36,786 nt of DNA from Pleurocapsa sp. MO_226.B13. GTDB taxonomy: Bacteria > Cyanobacteriota > Cyanobacteriia > Cyanobacteriales > Xenococcaceae. Positions 15,979-24,657 of this stretch are shown one piece after another (within the stretch, counting starts at the first letter, position 1; each line of letters starts with the position of its first letter). The translations under genes and the position numbers were made by a program. The notes under the pieces are model-generated. The model was not told where the DNA came from. It did not search any database and was given only the letters and a program-made list of their open reading frames with translations. The stretch is taken from NCBI GenBank assembly GCA_030064795.1, contig JASJEI010000064.1, positions 1 to 36,786 of the forward strand, written 5' to 3'.

Positions 15979-17469
15979 ATGAATAATAATGATGGCAGTT
16001 TACAACTTTACCTAAAACTTGACGCAATAGAAGATGGAAAGGTAATTGATGCCTCTGGAAAGAAAATAAATGGAACTATTACTGGAAATCCCCAAGTTAT
16101 TGACGATCGGTTTTTAGGCAAATGTTTACAGTTTGATGGAAATCTAGATCAAATAGACTTACCCAAAACAGCTATTCCGATTGGACAAGAAATTACTGTT
16201 AGTTTTTGGGCGAATGGAGGAGATAGCCTACCTAAAAAAAAATCATCCATTATTAATGATAAGAATAATGGTCCTTTAAGGATTTTAAACATTCATCTTC
16301 CCTGGAGTGATAGTAGGATTTATTTCGACTGTGGTAATGACGGCAATGGTTATGATAGAGTTTACAAGACAGCTTCACCTTCAGAATTTAAAGGAAAATG
16401 GTCTCACTGGACATTTACCAAAGATGCCAATAAAGGGGAAATGAAAATCTACCTTAATGGGCAACTGTGGCATAGTGAGACGGGAAAAAACAAGCCAATT
16501 CCAGAAATAAATAATGATGTTCGATTAGGAAGTCATAACTCAACTGAAAGATATCAGGGAAAATTAGCTTATTTTCGCATTTATAACCGAGCTTTATCTC
16601 AACTAGAAATAAAGCAGGATATGGCAGGGAGCATAATACCTGGATTAGAAGACGAGCTCAAGGAATTGCGCAGTCTTAAGGCAACTTGGGAACAAGTTAA
16701 ACAAGGTATTGGCGATTTAAATAGTGCGGATAGACCTGATATTCCACAAGATATTAAAAATATTCTGGGTATTTTGGGGGAAGCAGACAGAACGAGACAG
16801 ATTCTGATCTTTTCTACTCAAGCTGATGATAATCGCGATCGCGCCAAGCAAGCTGCACAAGATGCCAAAAATTTTGACGACCAAGCACAAGAATTTGCCT
16901 TGAAAGCCTCCGATCTAGCTCCAGGTTCTGTGGAAGCGCAAGCTGCAAAAGAATCTGCACATGAAGCTAAAAATGCTGCCGACCAAGCTCAACTTCAAGC
17001 CGAACAAGCTCAAAGTGAGGCAAAACGTATTGAAGAATTAGTCCATCAACTAGTGACCCCAAGTAGTGAAACTCCAACAGATACAAATGAGGAATTGCTC
17101 GAACAACCTGCTGTAATTGAGGCTGAAGAACCTTTACCCGAAACTATCTCGGATTCAGAAGTCGATCCCGTCAATCTAGTAGAGAAAGCTCGACAACATG
17201 CCGATAATTCACAAAAGGCTAAAGAAGAAGCTTTAAAATGGCAAAATATCGCACTACAAAAAGCTATGGAAGCAGCCCAATACGCTAAAAAAGCTGGCGA
17301 ATATTACGATAACTGGGAAACAATAGAAGACATTTTTGGATTCTCAGAATCTACTAATAACGGAAATACTGTTGACGATTTTAATCTTCAACAGCCCGAT
17401 CCTAAAGAGGCACTTCCCAAACACGATAACTGGCAAGTGATTAGCGATCTGTTTGGGCTGACTAGTTAA
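15979..17469 (+). CDS. LamG/concanavalin-like domain protein with helical C-terminus
   Basis: A 496-residue protein preceded by AGGAGAG. Residues about 8-212 form a LamG/laminin-G-type beta-sandwich (LYLKLDAIEDGKVIDASG, ITVSFWANGG, WSHWTFTKD, KIYLNGQLW, AYFRIYNRALS), which in this fold usually binds glycans or proteins. About 270-350 and 395-440 are Ala/Gln/Glu-rich helices, likely coiled coil. The extreme C-terminus carries two copies of a short motif, DNWETIEDIFGF and DNWQVISDLFGL, separated by an acidic linker. No signal peptide is seen. It is 64 bp downstream of the subtilase, suggesting co-transcription. Function is unknown; the tail motifs look like docking peptides. Confidence 0.8.
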   Translation: MNNNDGSLQLYLKLDAIEDGKVIDASGKKINGTITGNPQVIDDRFLGKCLQFDGNLDQIDLPKTAIPIGQEITVSFWANGGDSLPKKKSSIINDKNNGPLRILNIHLPWSDSRIYFDCGNDGNGYDRVYKTASPSEFKGKWSHWTFTKDANKGEMKIYLNGQLWHSETGKNKPIPEINNDVRLGSHNSTERYQGKLAYFRIYNRALSQLEIKQDMAGSIIPGLEDELKELRSLKATWEQVKQGIGDLNSADRPDIPQDIKNILGILGEADRTRQILIFSTQADDNRDRAKQAAQDAKNFDDQAQEFALKASDLAPGSVEAQAAKESAHEAKNAADQAQLQAEQAQSEAKRIEELVHQLVTPSSETPTDTNEELLEQPAVIEAEEPLPETISDSEVDPVNLVEKARQHADNSQKAKEEALKWQNIALQKAMEAAQYAKKAGEYYDNWETIEDIFGFSESTNNGNTVDDFNLQQPDPKEALPKHDNWQVISDLFGLTS

Positions 17470-17555
17470 AAAAATCGATTGCATCCGCCAATAAAATTCC
17501 CTCTCGATCTATACACTCGTTTTTTTGTTCCCTTGAAAATTAAGGTATTAAACTT

Positions 17556-19241
17556 ATGACTGTGGCAGGAAATTCTAAGTCTTCGATTCTGGCTATTGAT
17601 AAAATACTCAATATTAATGGATTGAAAGTAAACCTCGATCCTTTGGCAATTAAAGCTTTGACAGCAACTTCAAAGTATTTTTACCAAAAATATCCCAATG
17701 CCAAAACGCACATCAGCGAGCAAGGAATCACAGGACGCATCGCAACCCTATCCGATCGCTTGAATAGCAGTAATCTAGAAGACACAAAACGTTTGCTGCT
17801 ATCCAAGACAGACATCTATGCCGCTTTAATTCAAAAAATACTAGATGAAAACCTGGTTAAGCCCGATGATTTGGAAGGACTTTATAACGCTGTTCTCAGA
17901 TATGCCGAGCAAGAACCCAGAAAATATTTCTTGGCTCAACTTTTAACCTTAGTACTCAATGCTAAACGCATCCAGATCAAAGAAGCAAAAAAACAATGGC
18001 AAAAACTTGCCAATCTAACTTTAGAACAAGGGATTCCCATCCGTCTGGGTCAAGTAGAACCTGCCGTAGTCGATTTTCTCAATGTTATTTATAAAGAAGG
18101 AGACATTCCTTATTACCTAAATAAATATATTAACAAAGGTGAAATCGACCAACATAACTTCACCCCTGAGATCAAGCAATCAATGATTGATTACTTGGTC
18201 AATCTCGGTTTAAAGATTAAATCTGAAGAGGAATTCCAAAAAAATACCTATGATGAATACTTTGTTTTAGCTTATGGTGAGGCACTAAAGCGCAGTACCG
18301 TAGCGGAAGATCCTATAGATATTGCCCGTACCAAAGGGGGGCAAGTTGATTGGGATTTTTCGGTGGATGTCTTCGATTCTACTGAAGAGCAAGGGATCAT
18401 ATCCGCCAACATTAAAGCAGCTGGTGCGCTCGATTATATTTACTACATCGGCGAAGCAATGCGCGTCTTTGATGTCGCTAATGCCCTCGTGTTACGTTGG
18501 GCTAGTGGTGCGCTAGATATTCCTGAAGGAGCTGTGGCATCGGCACTATACCGTTTTCATAAGTTGCGGGACGATCGCTCTACCCCAGAAGAACGAGCCA
18601 TGCTCTACAAGCGAGTACTCAATCGAGGCGACGGTCAACTCCTCTCCAATATGATGCCCAATGAAGCTTTCCCTCGTTATTGGCACGCGCTGATGTTGGA
18701 AGTTACCCAATACGTCAGCAAGCGGGAAGGTATCAGAAAAGGAGACAATCAGCCTTCGCGATCGCAACTTTACCAAGCAATCAGAAATCTTCAGTACAAC
18801 TTAACCGAATACATGACGGGGATGGCACACCTCCAAGTTACTGAAGACTACGCCCATCTCCAAGAAGCGATCGAATTACTCAAGATGGAAGAAATTATCA
18901 ACCATTTTGGGGGACGGCGGAGAAGTATTTGGGACGTAATCGAAAGAGTAGCCAAGCAAGATTTGGGCGTTACCGTTCAGACTTCTGTAACTCGAACCCT
19001 CGCCGTGGAAGGGAATAGAGTATATCAGTGGATTGCTGATTTTAACGAAGCAACAGTCAGAGAGGAAGAATTTAGAGCATTTCTCAAATCCGCAGAAGCC
19101 TGGATTATTGCTCGGGCTTCTTTAGAAGATTCTAATGGTAGTTCCTTTAATGGTAAGGGGAAAGGAGATTTCAGTGATTTTGATGATGAGTTCGATAATG
19201 ATTTTGACGATGACTTCGATGATGATTTCACGGACTGGTAA
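17556..19241 (+). CDS. Unknown 561-residue helical protein with Asp/Phe tail
   Basis: I do not recognise the family. The chain is mostly predicted helical, soluble and rich in Leu, Ala, Lys and Glu, with two conserved-looking blocks: LGLKIKSEEEFQ, and ALDYIYYIGEAMRVFDVANALVLRW about 50-75 residues further on. After a Ser/Gly/Lys linker (about 528-540) the last 20 or so residues are a strongly acidic Asp/Phe repeat (DDDFDDDF) ending in Trp. No membrane segment or signal is present. AAGGT precedes the ATG. It lies 86 bp after the LamG gene and is probably in the same unit. Acidic aromatic tails are typical of docking or condensation segments; that role is inference. Confidence 0.75.
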   Translation: MTVAGNSKSSILAIDKILNINGLKVNLDPLAIKALTATSKYFYQKYPNAKTHISEQGITGRIATLSDRLNSSNLEDTKRLLLSKTDIYAALIQKILDENLVKPDDLEGLYNAVLRYAEQEPRKYFLAQLLTLVLNAKRIQIKEAKKQWQKLANLTLEQGIPIRLGQVEPAVVDFLNVIYKEGDIPYYLNKYINKGEIDQHNFTPEIKQSMIDYLVNLGLKIKSEEEFQKNTYDEYFVLAYGEALKRSTVAEDPIDIARTKGGQVDWDFSVDVFDSTEEQGIISANIKAAGALDYIYYIGEAMRVFDVANALVLRWASGALDIPEGAVASALYRFHKLRDDRSTPEERAMLYKRVLNRGDGQLLSNMMPNEAFPRYWHALMLEVTQYVSKREGIRKGDNQPSRSQLYQAIRNLQYNLTEYMTGMAHLQVTEDYAHLQEAIELLKMEEIINHFGGRRRSIWDVIERVAKQDLGVTVQTSVTRTLAVEGNRVYQWIADFNEATVREEEFRAFLKSAEAWIIARASLEDSNGSSFNGKGKGDFSDFDDEFDNDFDDDFDDDFTDW

Positions 19242-19262
19242 TGGAGTTAGGAGTTAAGGCTC

Positions 19263-19285
19263 AGGGGCGAATAGCATTCACCCCT
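19263..19285. repeat. Short intergenic hairpin
   Basis: AGGGGCGAAT at 19263-19272 pairs with ATTCACCCCT at 19276-19285 (one mismatch) in the gap between the 561-aa and 337-aa genes, followed by several AGGAGTT-like direct repeats. It may limit transcription read-through within the cluster. Confidence 0.45.
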
Positions 19286-19341
19286 AAAAGAGTCACAAGA
19301 GTTCAGGAGTTACAGGAGTTCAATATTAAGGAATCAATCTA

Positions 19342-20355
19342 ATGCCAAGTAATGAAGAGTTAAAGCATCAATCTAGGGCAAAAGCCCGTTCAATTCTCTC
19401 CAAGTCCCAGTCTTTTCGAGGTATGGATCGAGATGAGCAATTACGAGTTTACAAAAATTTGGTAGACGAACAATATCAAGACTTGGTTCAACAAAATTCA
19501 TCCGAACCAAGTGGATTAGCGAAAGGGTTTGCTGCTGCGGATTTACTTAGAGACCAAAGAAATGAGCGCATCGACCAAGCTGGGGGTTTATTGGGAGATG
19601 CTGTACAGGATGTGGATTTTCCTGGATTTGTTCGGGATCTGCTGACAGGGGTTTTTGATGCTAATCTGGATGCCAACGAGCGACAGATGGAAGCCTATCG
19701 AGAATTACTTAAAGAGGCAACCAGAGAGGTTTCTGATTTTGTTAATGAAATTGATGATGAGTCGGCAATGTATCGTCTCGTTCGAGACAATAATCAATTT
19801 CAATTGTCCTTCGGGGATTCAAGTTTTATCGACTCGGGTTTCTCGGATTCTGATGCCTCCAATCAAGCCGAACTTCCCACCATTACCGATCAAAATGGAC
19901 AACAAGTAGATCCCAATGTAATTAAAGCCAAAATTTTAGATACTAAATTGGCAATGGCGAAAGAGCGTCGAACTCTATTGCGAGAAACCTTATTAATGGG
20001 CATATCTCGCTTAGTAGTCGATCGAGGAACTATCAAAGCTGGTGTGGAATTTAGAGTGCGAGCTGCGGAAAAAACCCAAACCAAACAGCAAGGCCAGGAA
20101 AATGTTCAGCAAGCTAGAAAGAGCGGATTGATACGCAGAAAAATTAGGAGAACATCTCAAATTAGTATTGCTGCTTCCCAAAGCCAAACCAATACGGACT
20201 TGTCTGCCACCCTCAAGGGAGCTGTCGAAATTCAGTTTAAATCTGACTATTTTAAACTAGACAACTTTACTCAAATCTTTGACTTGGGAGAAAGGCAAGT
20301 TCCTCAAGGTGCAGCAACCCAGCCACAGCAATTGCCTTCCACTGATGGGCAGTAA
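19342..20355 (+). CDS. Unknown 337-residue protein
   Basis: I cannot name the family. The N-terminal third is charged and helical (LRDQRNERIDQAGGLLGDAVQDVDFPGFVRDLL). A helical middle follows (ANERQMEAYRELLKEATREVSDFV), then a polar spacer. The best-defined block is KERRTLLRETLLMGISRLVVDRG, then GVEFRVRAAEK, a helix followed by beta strands. A basic, Gln-rich stretch and a final beta-like segment come next (LKGAVEIQFKSDYFKL). There is no signal or membrane helix. A plausible AAGGA lies upstream. It precedes the 754-aa gene by only 23 bp, so the two proteins may act together. Confidence 0.72.
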   Translation: MPSNEELKHQSRAKARSILSKSQSFRGMDRDEQLRVYKNLVDEQYQDLVQQNSSEPSGLAKGFAAADLLRDQRNERIDQAGGLLGDAVQDVDFPGFVRDLLTGVFDANLDANERQMEAYRELLKEATREVSDFVNEIDDESAMYRLVRDNNQFQLSFGDSSFIDSGFSDSDASNQAELPTITDQNGQQVDPNVIKAKILDTKLAMAKERRTLLRETLLMGISRLVVDRGTIKAGVEFRVRAAEKTQTKQQGQENVQQARKSGLIRRKIRRTSQISIAASQSQTNTDLSATLKGAVEIQFKSDYFKLDNFTQIFDLGERQVPQGAATQPQQLPSTDGQ

Positions 20356-20378
20356 ACCAAGAGTGAGAGCAATTACTA

Positions 20379-22643
20379 ATGGCACTAGCAATTCTACAAT
20401 TCCAAGATAATCATGGGGCAAAGAACCGATTTCAGGTAGATATTGGTGTCAATCGATTTTATCTCTATGCCATAGGTAATGAGGAATTACAGCGTGCCGA
20501 AGGACTTAAGGTATTAAGTAATCCTCAGTTCGTTTCCCCTTTAATTGGTCCTCTAAAGGAAAGTAGCTTAGGAAGAACAATTCTAGAAGTTCCTCATCAT
20601 AAATTCGATCGCCAAAATCGCTATATCCAAATCATTAGCTACCGCAATCAGCAGCGAGAAGGTGCTGCTATTTCCGAAATTGTCAAAATTCCTGTAATTA
20701 GTTCGATTAGTTCTGGAAACCATGATTTACCAGCCATTTCATTTAGTCAAGAAGCACGTCAAACAATAACTATGGAAAACCATTCCGTTGATACAGTTCC
20801 CTTTGCCTATAAAGAAACGCAGCCTGTCAGCTCGGCGATGTTTTTAGGAGGAATAGTAAAAGCGATTAGCTCTGTCGCTGCTCCTGTGATGAACGTTGTC
20901 AAGCAGGTAGCTTCTCCTTTATTGAATGCTTTTGCTCCCGAAATCGGCAAAGTTGCTGAAAGTGTTGTTCCTGGTTCTGGTAGTTTCGTTAGTTCGGCGA
21001 TACCAGGGATGACCAATATCCTTACGGGAGCAGGTGCTTCTCCTACCGAAATTCTTGCCGATCCTTCTAAACTACAAGCGGTTTTACCAGCTATCTTAAA
21101 AGATCCCGCAGTGGCTCAAAAGTTATCGGCTAACCCTAAGACAGCCCAACTGTTGGGGACTTTAATGCAGCAGTTGAATCAAAGCGCAGCGACAAGTAAA
21201 ACTAGCCAAGCTGCCAGAGCTTTAGCTGTGGTGGGGAATGGGAATGGTCACAACAGTAACAACACCCTACTTAGTTTAGAGCAAAGCCTCATACCAGGGA
21301 CTCTACCCGAATCTGTTTCTACAGCCCAAGAAATTTCTCCTGCTAACGGCCAATATGTAGCAGAAATGCCCGTACCTATTGCTCTGGCTAATTGTTTACC
21401 ATCTATGATGCCCTTGATGGACAAGGTGATGACTCGTAGAATGCGTCGCATATTGCTCGATGACAATATTCCAGATCGCAAAAGAATCGCTCTGATTACC
21501 AACGGCTTGATGGATATTACCAGGGGTTTTCGGGGAGTAAGTAGAAATTATCGCGGTAGAGATAACTATTACCGTCATTCTGCTGGTGCTTTTTCTCTCC
21601 TGGGAACAGAGGAAAACAAACAAGCCAATGCTTTGGTATCGGGTTTAAGTATGGGGCTTTCTGCTGACGATCCCACCCTGGATTATGACCGAGTGGAGTC
21701 TGTCAAACTAGATTTTGTGGAAGAAAATACCATCATGATGCAGGGACGTTCTCGCTTATTGTATCGGCAAGATCGAACTATAGCTTTTCCTCTAGAGATC
21801 GAAACTCCCCGAACTATTACCAAAGGAATTTTACAAATTATAGTCAAAGATTCCACTACCTTAGAGGTATTAATTGAGCAGAAATATCGCCTCAAAGATA
21901 TTACTTCTGGTGAGTTACCGATTGTTCCTGAATTATCCTCCGAACGATTGCGAAGGCTGGAACCTAATGAAGAATATTTAGTTTGTGCGGTGTTGGTATG
22001 GGAGGCAAAATCTCGTCGAAGCAACCGCAAAAAACGAGTGGGAACGAGTATGACTCAGCTTATCACCTTGGTCGGGGAATATTGTTTTGACCGCCTGGAA
22101 GGGACAGGAGAAGTAATTCCCCTCAATGATGTCAATCGCTTTCGCAGTTATTGGCACAAAATCTGGGAAGGTGAATTTTCTAGCCAGCTTCGCCGTACTA
22201 CCCTCGATTGTAAATATTACTATGCCCTAGAACCAGAACGCACCAACCATGCCCGCATGGAGACGGTAACGCAAATTGACGAAACCACTGGCACTCGTCA
22301 GACAGGAAAATTAAAAACAGGTTTAATTCTCAGTGCCTATCGTTTAAATGAGTTATTGGGTCAAATTTCTGCTTACCCGATGTTAGATGAAGCAGAATTA
22401 ACTGCCTTATTGTCTTCCGAATTTAAAGAACAGTTTAGCCATTGCGCCCGAAATTCCGTGGAGTTTCAAGGACGTAGGGGAGATGTAGTGGGGTTATGGG
22501 TCTATCCAGAGTTTAAGTTACAGCGAATATTGCTCAAGCAAATAGGACAAACCAATGGTAACGGGCAGGTGTTGTCATTAGTCGAACATACTGTCTATTT
22601 TCCCCTTCCTGCGATCGTTCATTTTATTGGAGTTAGTAATTAA
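20379..22643 (+). CDS. Unknown 754-residue protein with internal hydrophobic Gly/Ala segment
   Basis: Family not recognised. Residues about 1-120 look like a beta-rich domain (ILQFQDNHGAKNRFQVDIGVNRFYLYAIG). Residues about 150-215 are hydrophobic, rich in Gly, Ala, Val, Pro and Ser (MFLGGIVKAISSVAAPVMNV), and resemble amphipathic membrane-active or tape-measure-like helices rather than a clean membrane anchor. About 230-275 holds Leu/Ala/Gln helices. The rest (about 330-754) is a soluble, mixed domain with several Arg/Tyr-rich patches and a beta-rich end. No signal peptide is present. It is translationally close to the cysteine peptidase gene (2 bp). Structural protein or pore-forming effector are both possible; neither is shown. 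Confidence 0.75.
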   Translation: MALAILQFQDNHGAKNRFQVDIGVNRFYLYAIGNEELQRAEGLKVLSNPQFVSPLIGPLKESSLGRTILEVPHHKFDRQNRYIQIISYRNQQREGAAISEIVKIPVISSISSGNHDLPAISFSQEARQTITMENHSVDTVPFAYKETQPVSSAMFLGGIVKAISSVAAPVMNVVKQVASPLLNAFAPEIGKVAESVVPGSGSFVSSAIPGMTNILTGAGASPTEILADPSKLQAVLPAILKDPAVAQKLSANPKTAQLLGTLMQQLNQSAATSKTSQAARALAVVGNGNGHNSNNTLLSLEQSLIPGTLPESVSTAQEISPANGQYVAEMPVPIALANCLPSMMPLMDKVMTRRMRRILLDDNIPDRKRIALITNGLMDITRGFRGVSRNYRGRDNYYRHSAGAFSLLGTEENKQANALVSGLSMGLSADDPTLDYDRVESVKLDFVEENTIMMQGRSRLLYRQDRTIAFPLEIETPRTITKGILQIIVKDSTTLEVLIEQKYRLKDITSGELPIVPELSSERLRRLEPNEEYLVCAVLVWEAKSRRSNRKKRVGTSMTQLITLVGEYCFDRLEGTGEVIPLNDVNRFRSYWHKIWEGEFSSQLRRTTLDCKYYYALEPERTNHARMETVTQIDETTGTRQTGKLKTGLILSAYRLNELLGQISAYPMLDEAELTALLSSEFKEQFSHCARNSVEFQGRRGDVVGLWVYPEFKLQRILLKQIGQTNGNGQVLSLVEHTVYFPLPAIVHFIGVSN

Positions 22644-22645
22644 TT

Positions 22646-23995
22646 ATGAATCAGCATCAAAGTCAATTTCCCAATCATCAGTCCGAATTGAATTATGCCC
22701 TCTCGGACGAACCAATTTTACTTAATGGTATGAAGGTTATTTTTGACCAGCAAGCTTATGTTTATCCAGTTGATCTGCAACTTAAAGATAGAAAATTACT
22801 CAACACTTCATTAGCAAAAAGTTTTGGTAACAATAATAATTTTTCTGGTGCATTGAACTTAAGAGATTGGAAGAATGTTCTGAACTTAACCATTAACAAA
22901 AAAGCACTAAATCGTGATGGAAGATTAAGCAATCTTGCAGAGAATCCTTGGATGCTAGATCAAGGTTCTGAAGGAAATTGTGGATTTGCAGCTGTATTTA
23001 TGGCTATGCTCTTTCTTGACAATAATAAAAAAAACGTAATTAAAGAGTTGCTTAACGCTATTTATTTTAAAAATAAATATAAAAATATGACAGTTACTGA
23101 AGGTATAAATAGCGAAAGAAATAGCGAGAGGGTAGAAGCTAAAAATGGCGTTATAAAAAGAAGAATCGAAACGCGACTATCAAAATATGTAGAAAAATAT
23201 GTAGAAAACGAAGTAGAACAAGAGCTTGATTCTCCTAAAAGGATAGCTGATTATGTTTTGATTATGGGTTTGCTGCTATTTTTTGAAGATTATTTAAAAT
23301 ACAGTTCAGGTGAAGCAGGGAAAAATTTATGGTACAAAAAAATCATGCCATATAATGATATTTTTGTTGTTTATCTTGAAAAGCAAATAAAACAGAAAAA
23401 TGATAATGAAACACGAATAAGAAAAAGAACTGCTACAAGACTTGCCTCGATGGATGAAGGAGAAAAGATGATTCCAGGATATAAAAAAGGAGATTTGGGA
23501 CTAACACAAGAAGGATTGTTGGCATTATGTAAAAGTCTAAGGATGCGATGTGATTTGGAAATTTTATATCCTGAAGAGCAATATTCTCCAAAGAGAAAAA
23601 AATACATATTTTTACCAAAAGATCGAAAGGATAAGTGGATTTTTAAGAAGCATAACTTCTTCTGTTTAGAATTTGATGATATTAGTAAAATATTTGAAAA
23701 TAATAAGAATTTTCCCTGCATATTAGGTGTTGCTGGAGAAAAGCTATTTTATAAACAAAAAAATGAAGAAGAAGAAAAAAACCGATTAGTAAAATTTGAA
23801 AAATTTAAACTATATAATTTCTTAGAACATTGGATTTTTATGCCCACAAAAAATGAAGTATGGACTTGGGGCAATAAATATCAGCTATATGAACTAGGAC
23901 AAAATATAGAAAAGGAAAAAAAACTCAAAGTAGATGACGCATGGCATTGGATTCCCACATACCTTATCAGAGTCATTGGCATAATAAATAATTAA
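22646..23995 (+). CDS. Papain-like cysteine peptidase candidate
   Basis: A 449-residue protein. WMLDQGSEGNCGFAAVFMAM places a Gln at 106 and Cys at 112 at the start of a helix, the usual oxyanion-hole/nucleophile arrangement of papain-like folds. Near the C-terminus, EHWIFMP (His 395) and WTWGN (Asn 410) supply the remaining catalytic residues. Between them lies a long Lys/Glu-rich insertion (about 130-280), much larger than in a simple papain. There is no signal peptide, so activity would be intracellular. The gene is visibly more AT-rich than its neighbours and contains no GCGATCGC, suggesting separate acquisition. Peptidase, transglutaminase or deamidase activity is possible; the fold assignment is from motifs only. 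Confidence 0.65.
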   Translation: MNQHQSQFPNHQSELNYALSDEPILLNGMKVIFDQQAYVYPVDLQLKDRKLLNTSLAKSFGNNNNFSGALNLRDWKNVLNLTINKKALNRDGRLSNLAENPWMLDQGSEGNCGFAAVFMAMLFLDNNKKNVIKELLNAIYFKNKYKNMTVTEGINSERNSERVEAKNGVIKRRIETRLSKYVEKYVENEVEQELDSPKRIADYVLIMGLLLFFEDYLKYSSGEAGKNLWYKKIMPYNDIFVVYLEKQIKQKNDNETRIRKRTATRLASMDEGEKMIPGYKKGDLGLTQEGLLALCKSLRMRCDLEILYPEEQYSPKRKKYIFLPKDRKDKWIFKKHNFFCLEFDDISKIFENNKNFPCILGVAGEKLFYKQKNEEEEKNRLVKFEKFKLYNFLEHWIFMPTKNEVWTWGNKYQLYELGQNIEKEKKLKVDDAWHWIPTYLIRVIGIINN

Positions 23996-24126
23996 TCATT
24001 AATTAGCGGAACCCCAATTAAAATCAACGCTAACTTGAGTATTTGATAAATTTAAATTCAGAAAAAAAATCTACAAATACTAATAGTAATTAACCCATCA
24101 GATATAAAACTTCAAAAGGTGAAAAA

Positions 24127-24414
24127 ATGCCAGATTTTAACCAACCTGAATTAGAAGAAGATGAAATTCTTATTCCCTTCGCCGATATGGTGCAACAGCT
24201 TGTTGACTATGGGGAACCCCTGGAAGATCCTGTTGCCGATCGCACTATGGCAATTGAAAAAGTAAAAGTTGAGATGCCAGTGGAAATCAAAGTATCGGTA
24301 GATGATGATGGGCAAGCTAGCCTTAAAAGTAATGCCCCCACTCAAAGCACTGAAACTACAATTATGCCCGTGTTTCATCGCCTGAAATTGACTGTAGAAC
24401 TGGATAATGAATAA
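24127..24414 (+). CDS. Small 95-residue acidic protein, Trypco2-like domain candidate
   Basis: AAGGTG precedes the ATG. After an acidic start (ELEEDEILIPFADMVQQLVDYG) the chain alternates like beta strands: KVKVEMPVEIKVSVDDDG, then TTIMPVFHRLKLTVELD. The pattern (strand of alternating hydrophobics, Gly/Ser loop, RLKLTVE strand) resembles the small Trypsin-co-occurring (Trypco2) domains found beside peptidases, and also the N-terminal part of the 249-aa protein downstream. The likeness is by eye and weak. No membrane segment is present. It likely acts with the cluster's peptidases or scaffold proteins, which is inference. Confidence 0.6.
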   Translation: MPDFNQPELEEDEILIPFADMVQQLVDYGEPLEDPVADRTMAIEKVKVEMPVEIKVSVDDDGQASLKSNAPTQSTETTIMPVFHRLKLTVELDNE

Positions 24415-24463
24415 TTAATTACTTAGAGGATAAGTATCTAAGCAAAATTGTTTAAAGCTACCT

Positions 24464-24540
24464 AGATCCCCCCTAGCCCCCCTTTTTAAGGGGGGAATTA
24501 CCTGCAAAGTCCCCCTTCTTAAGGGGGATTTAGGGGGATC
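24464..24540. repeat. Foldback repeat of C-runs and G-runs
   Basis: A segment beginning AGATCCCCCCTAGCCCC and ending GGGGGATTTAGGGGGATC has C-rich and G-rich arms that pair imperfectly, with two internal AAGGGGG-type blocks. It matches the appearance of common cyanobacterial dispersed foldback repeats. It splits the 95-aa and 249-aa genes, so the cluster may have a separate promoter after it. Confidence 0.65.
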
Positions 24541-24657
24541 GAAAGTGACAAATTAGACTTCTCAGATAACTCCTCACAATAGGTACTTTTAATTACTCAT
24601 TACTCCTGTACAGACATAGCATTGCTTCGTCTCTAAGATTACTTGTTACTAAAAAAA

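Noticed and set aside
18322..18516. Alternative-frame ORF within the 561-aa gene
   Set aside because: Shadow frame; codon pattern and continuity favour the long plus-strand gene. The many other overlapping frames were left out for the same reason.
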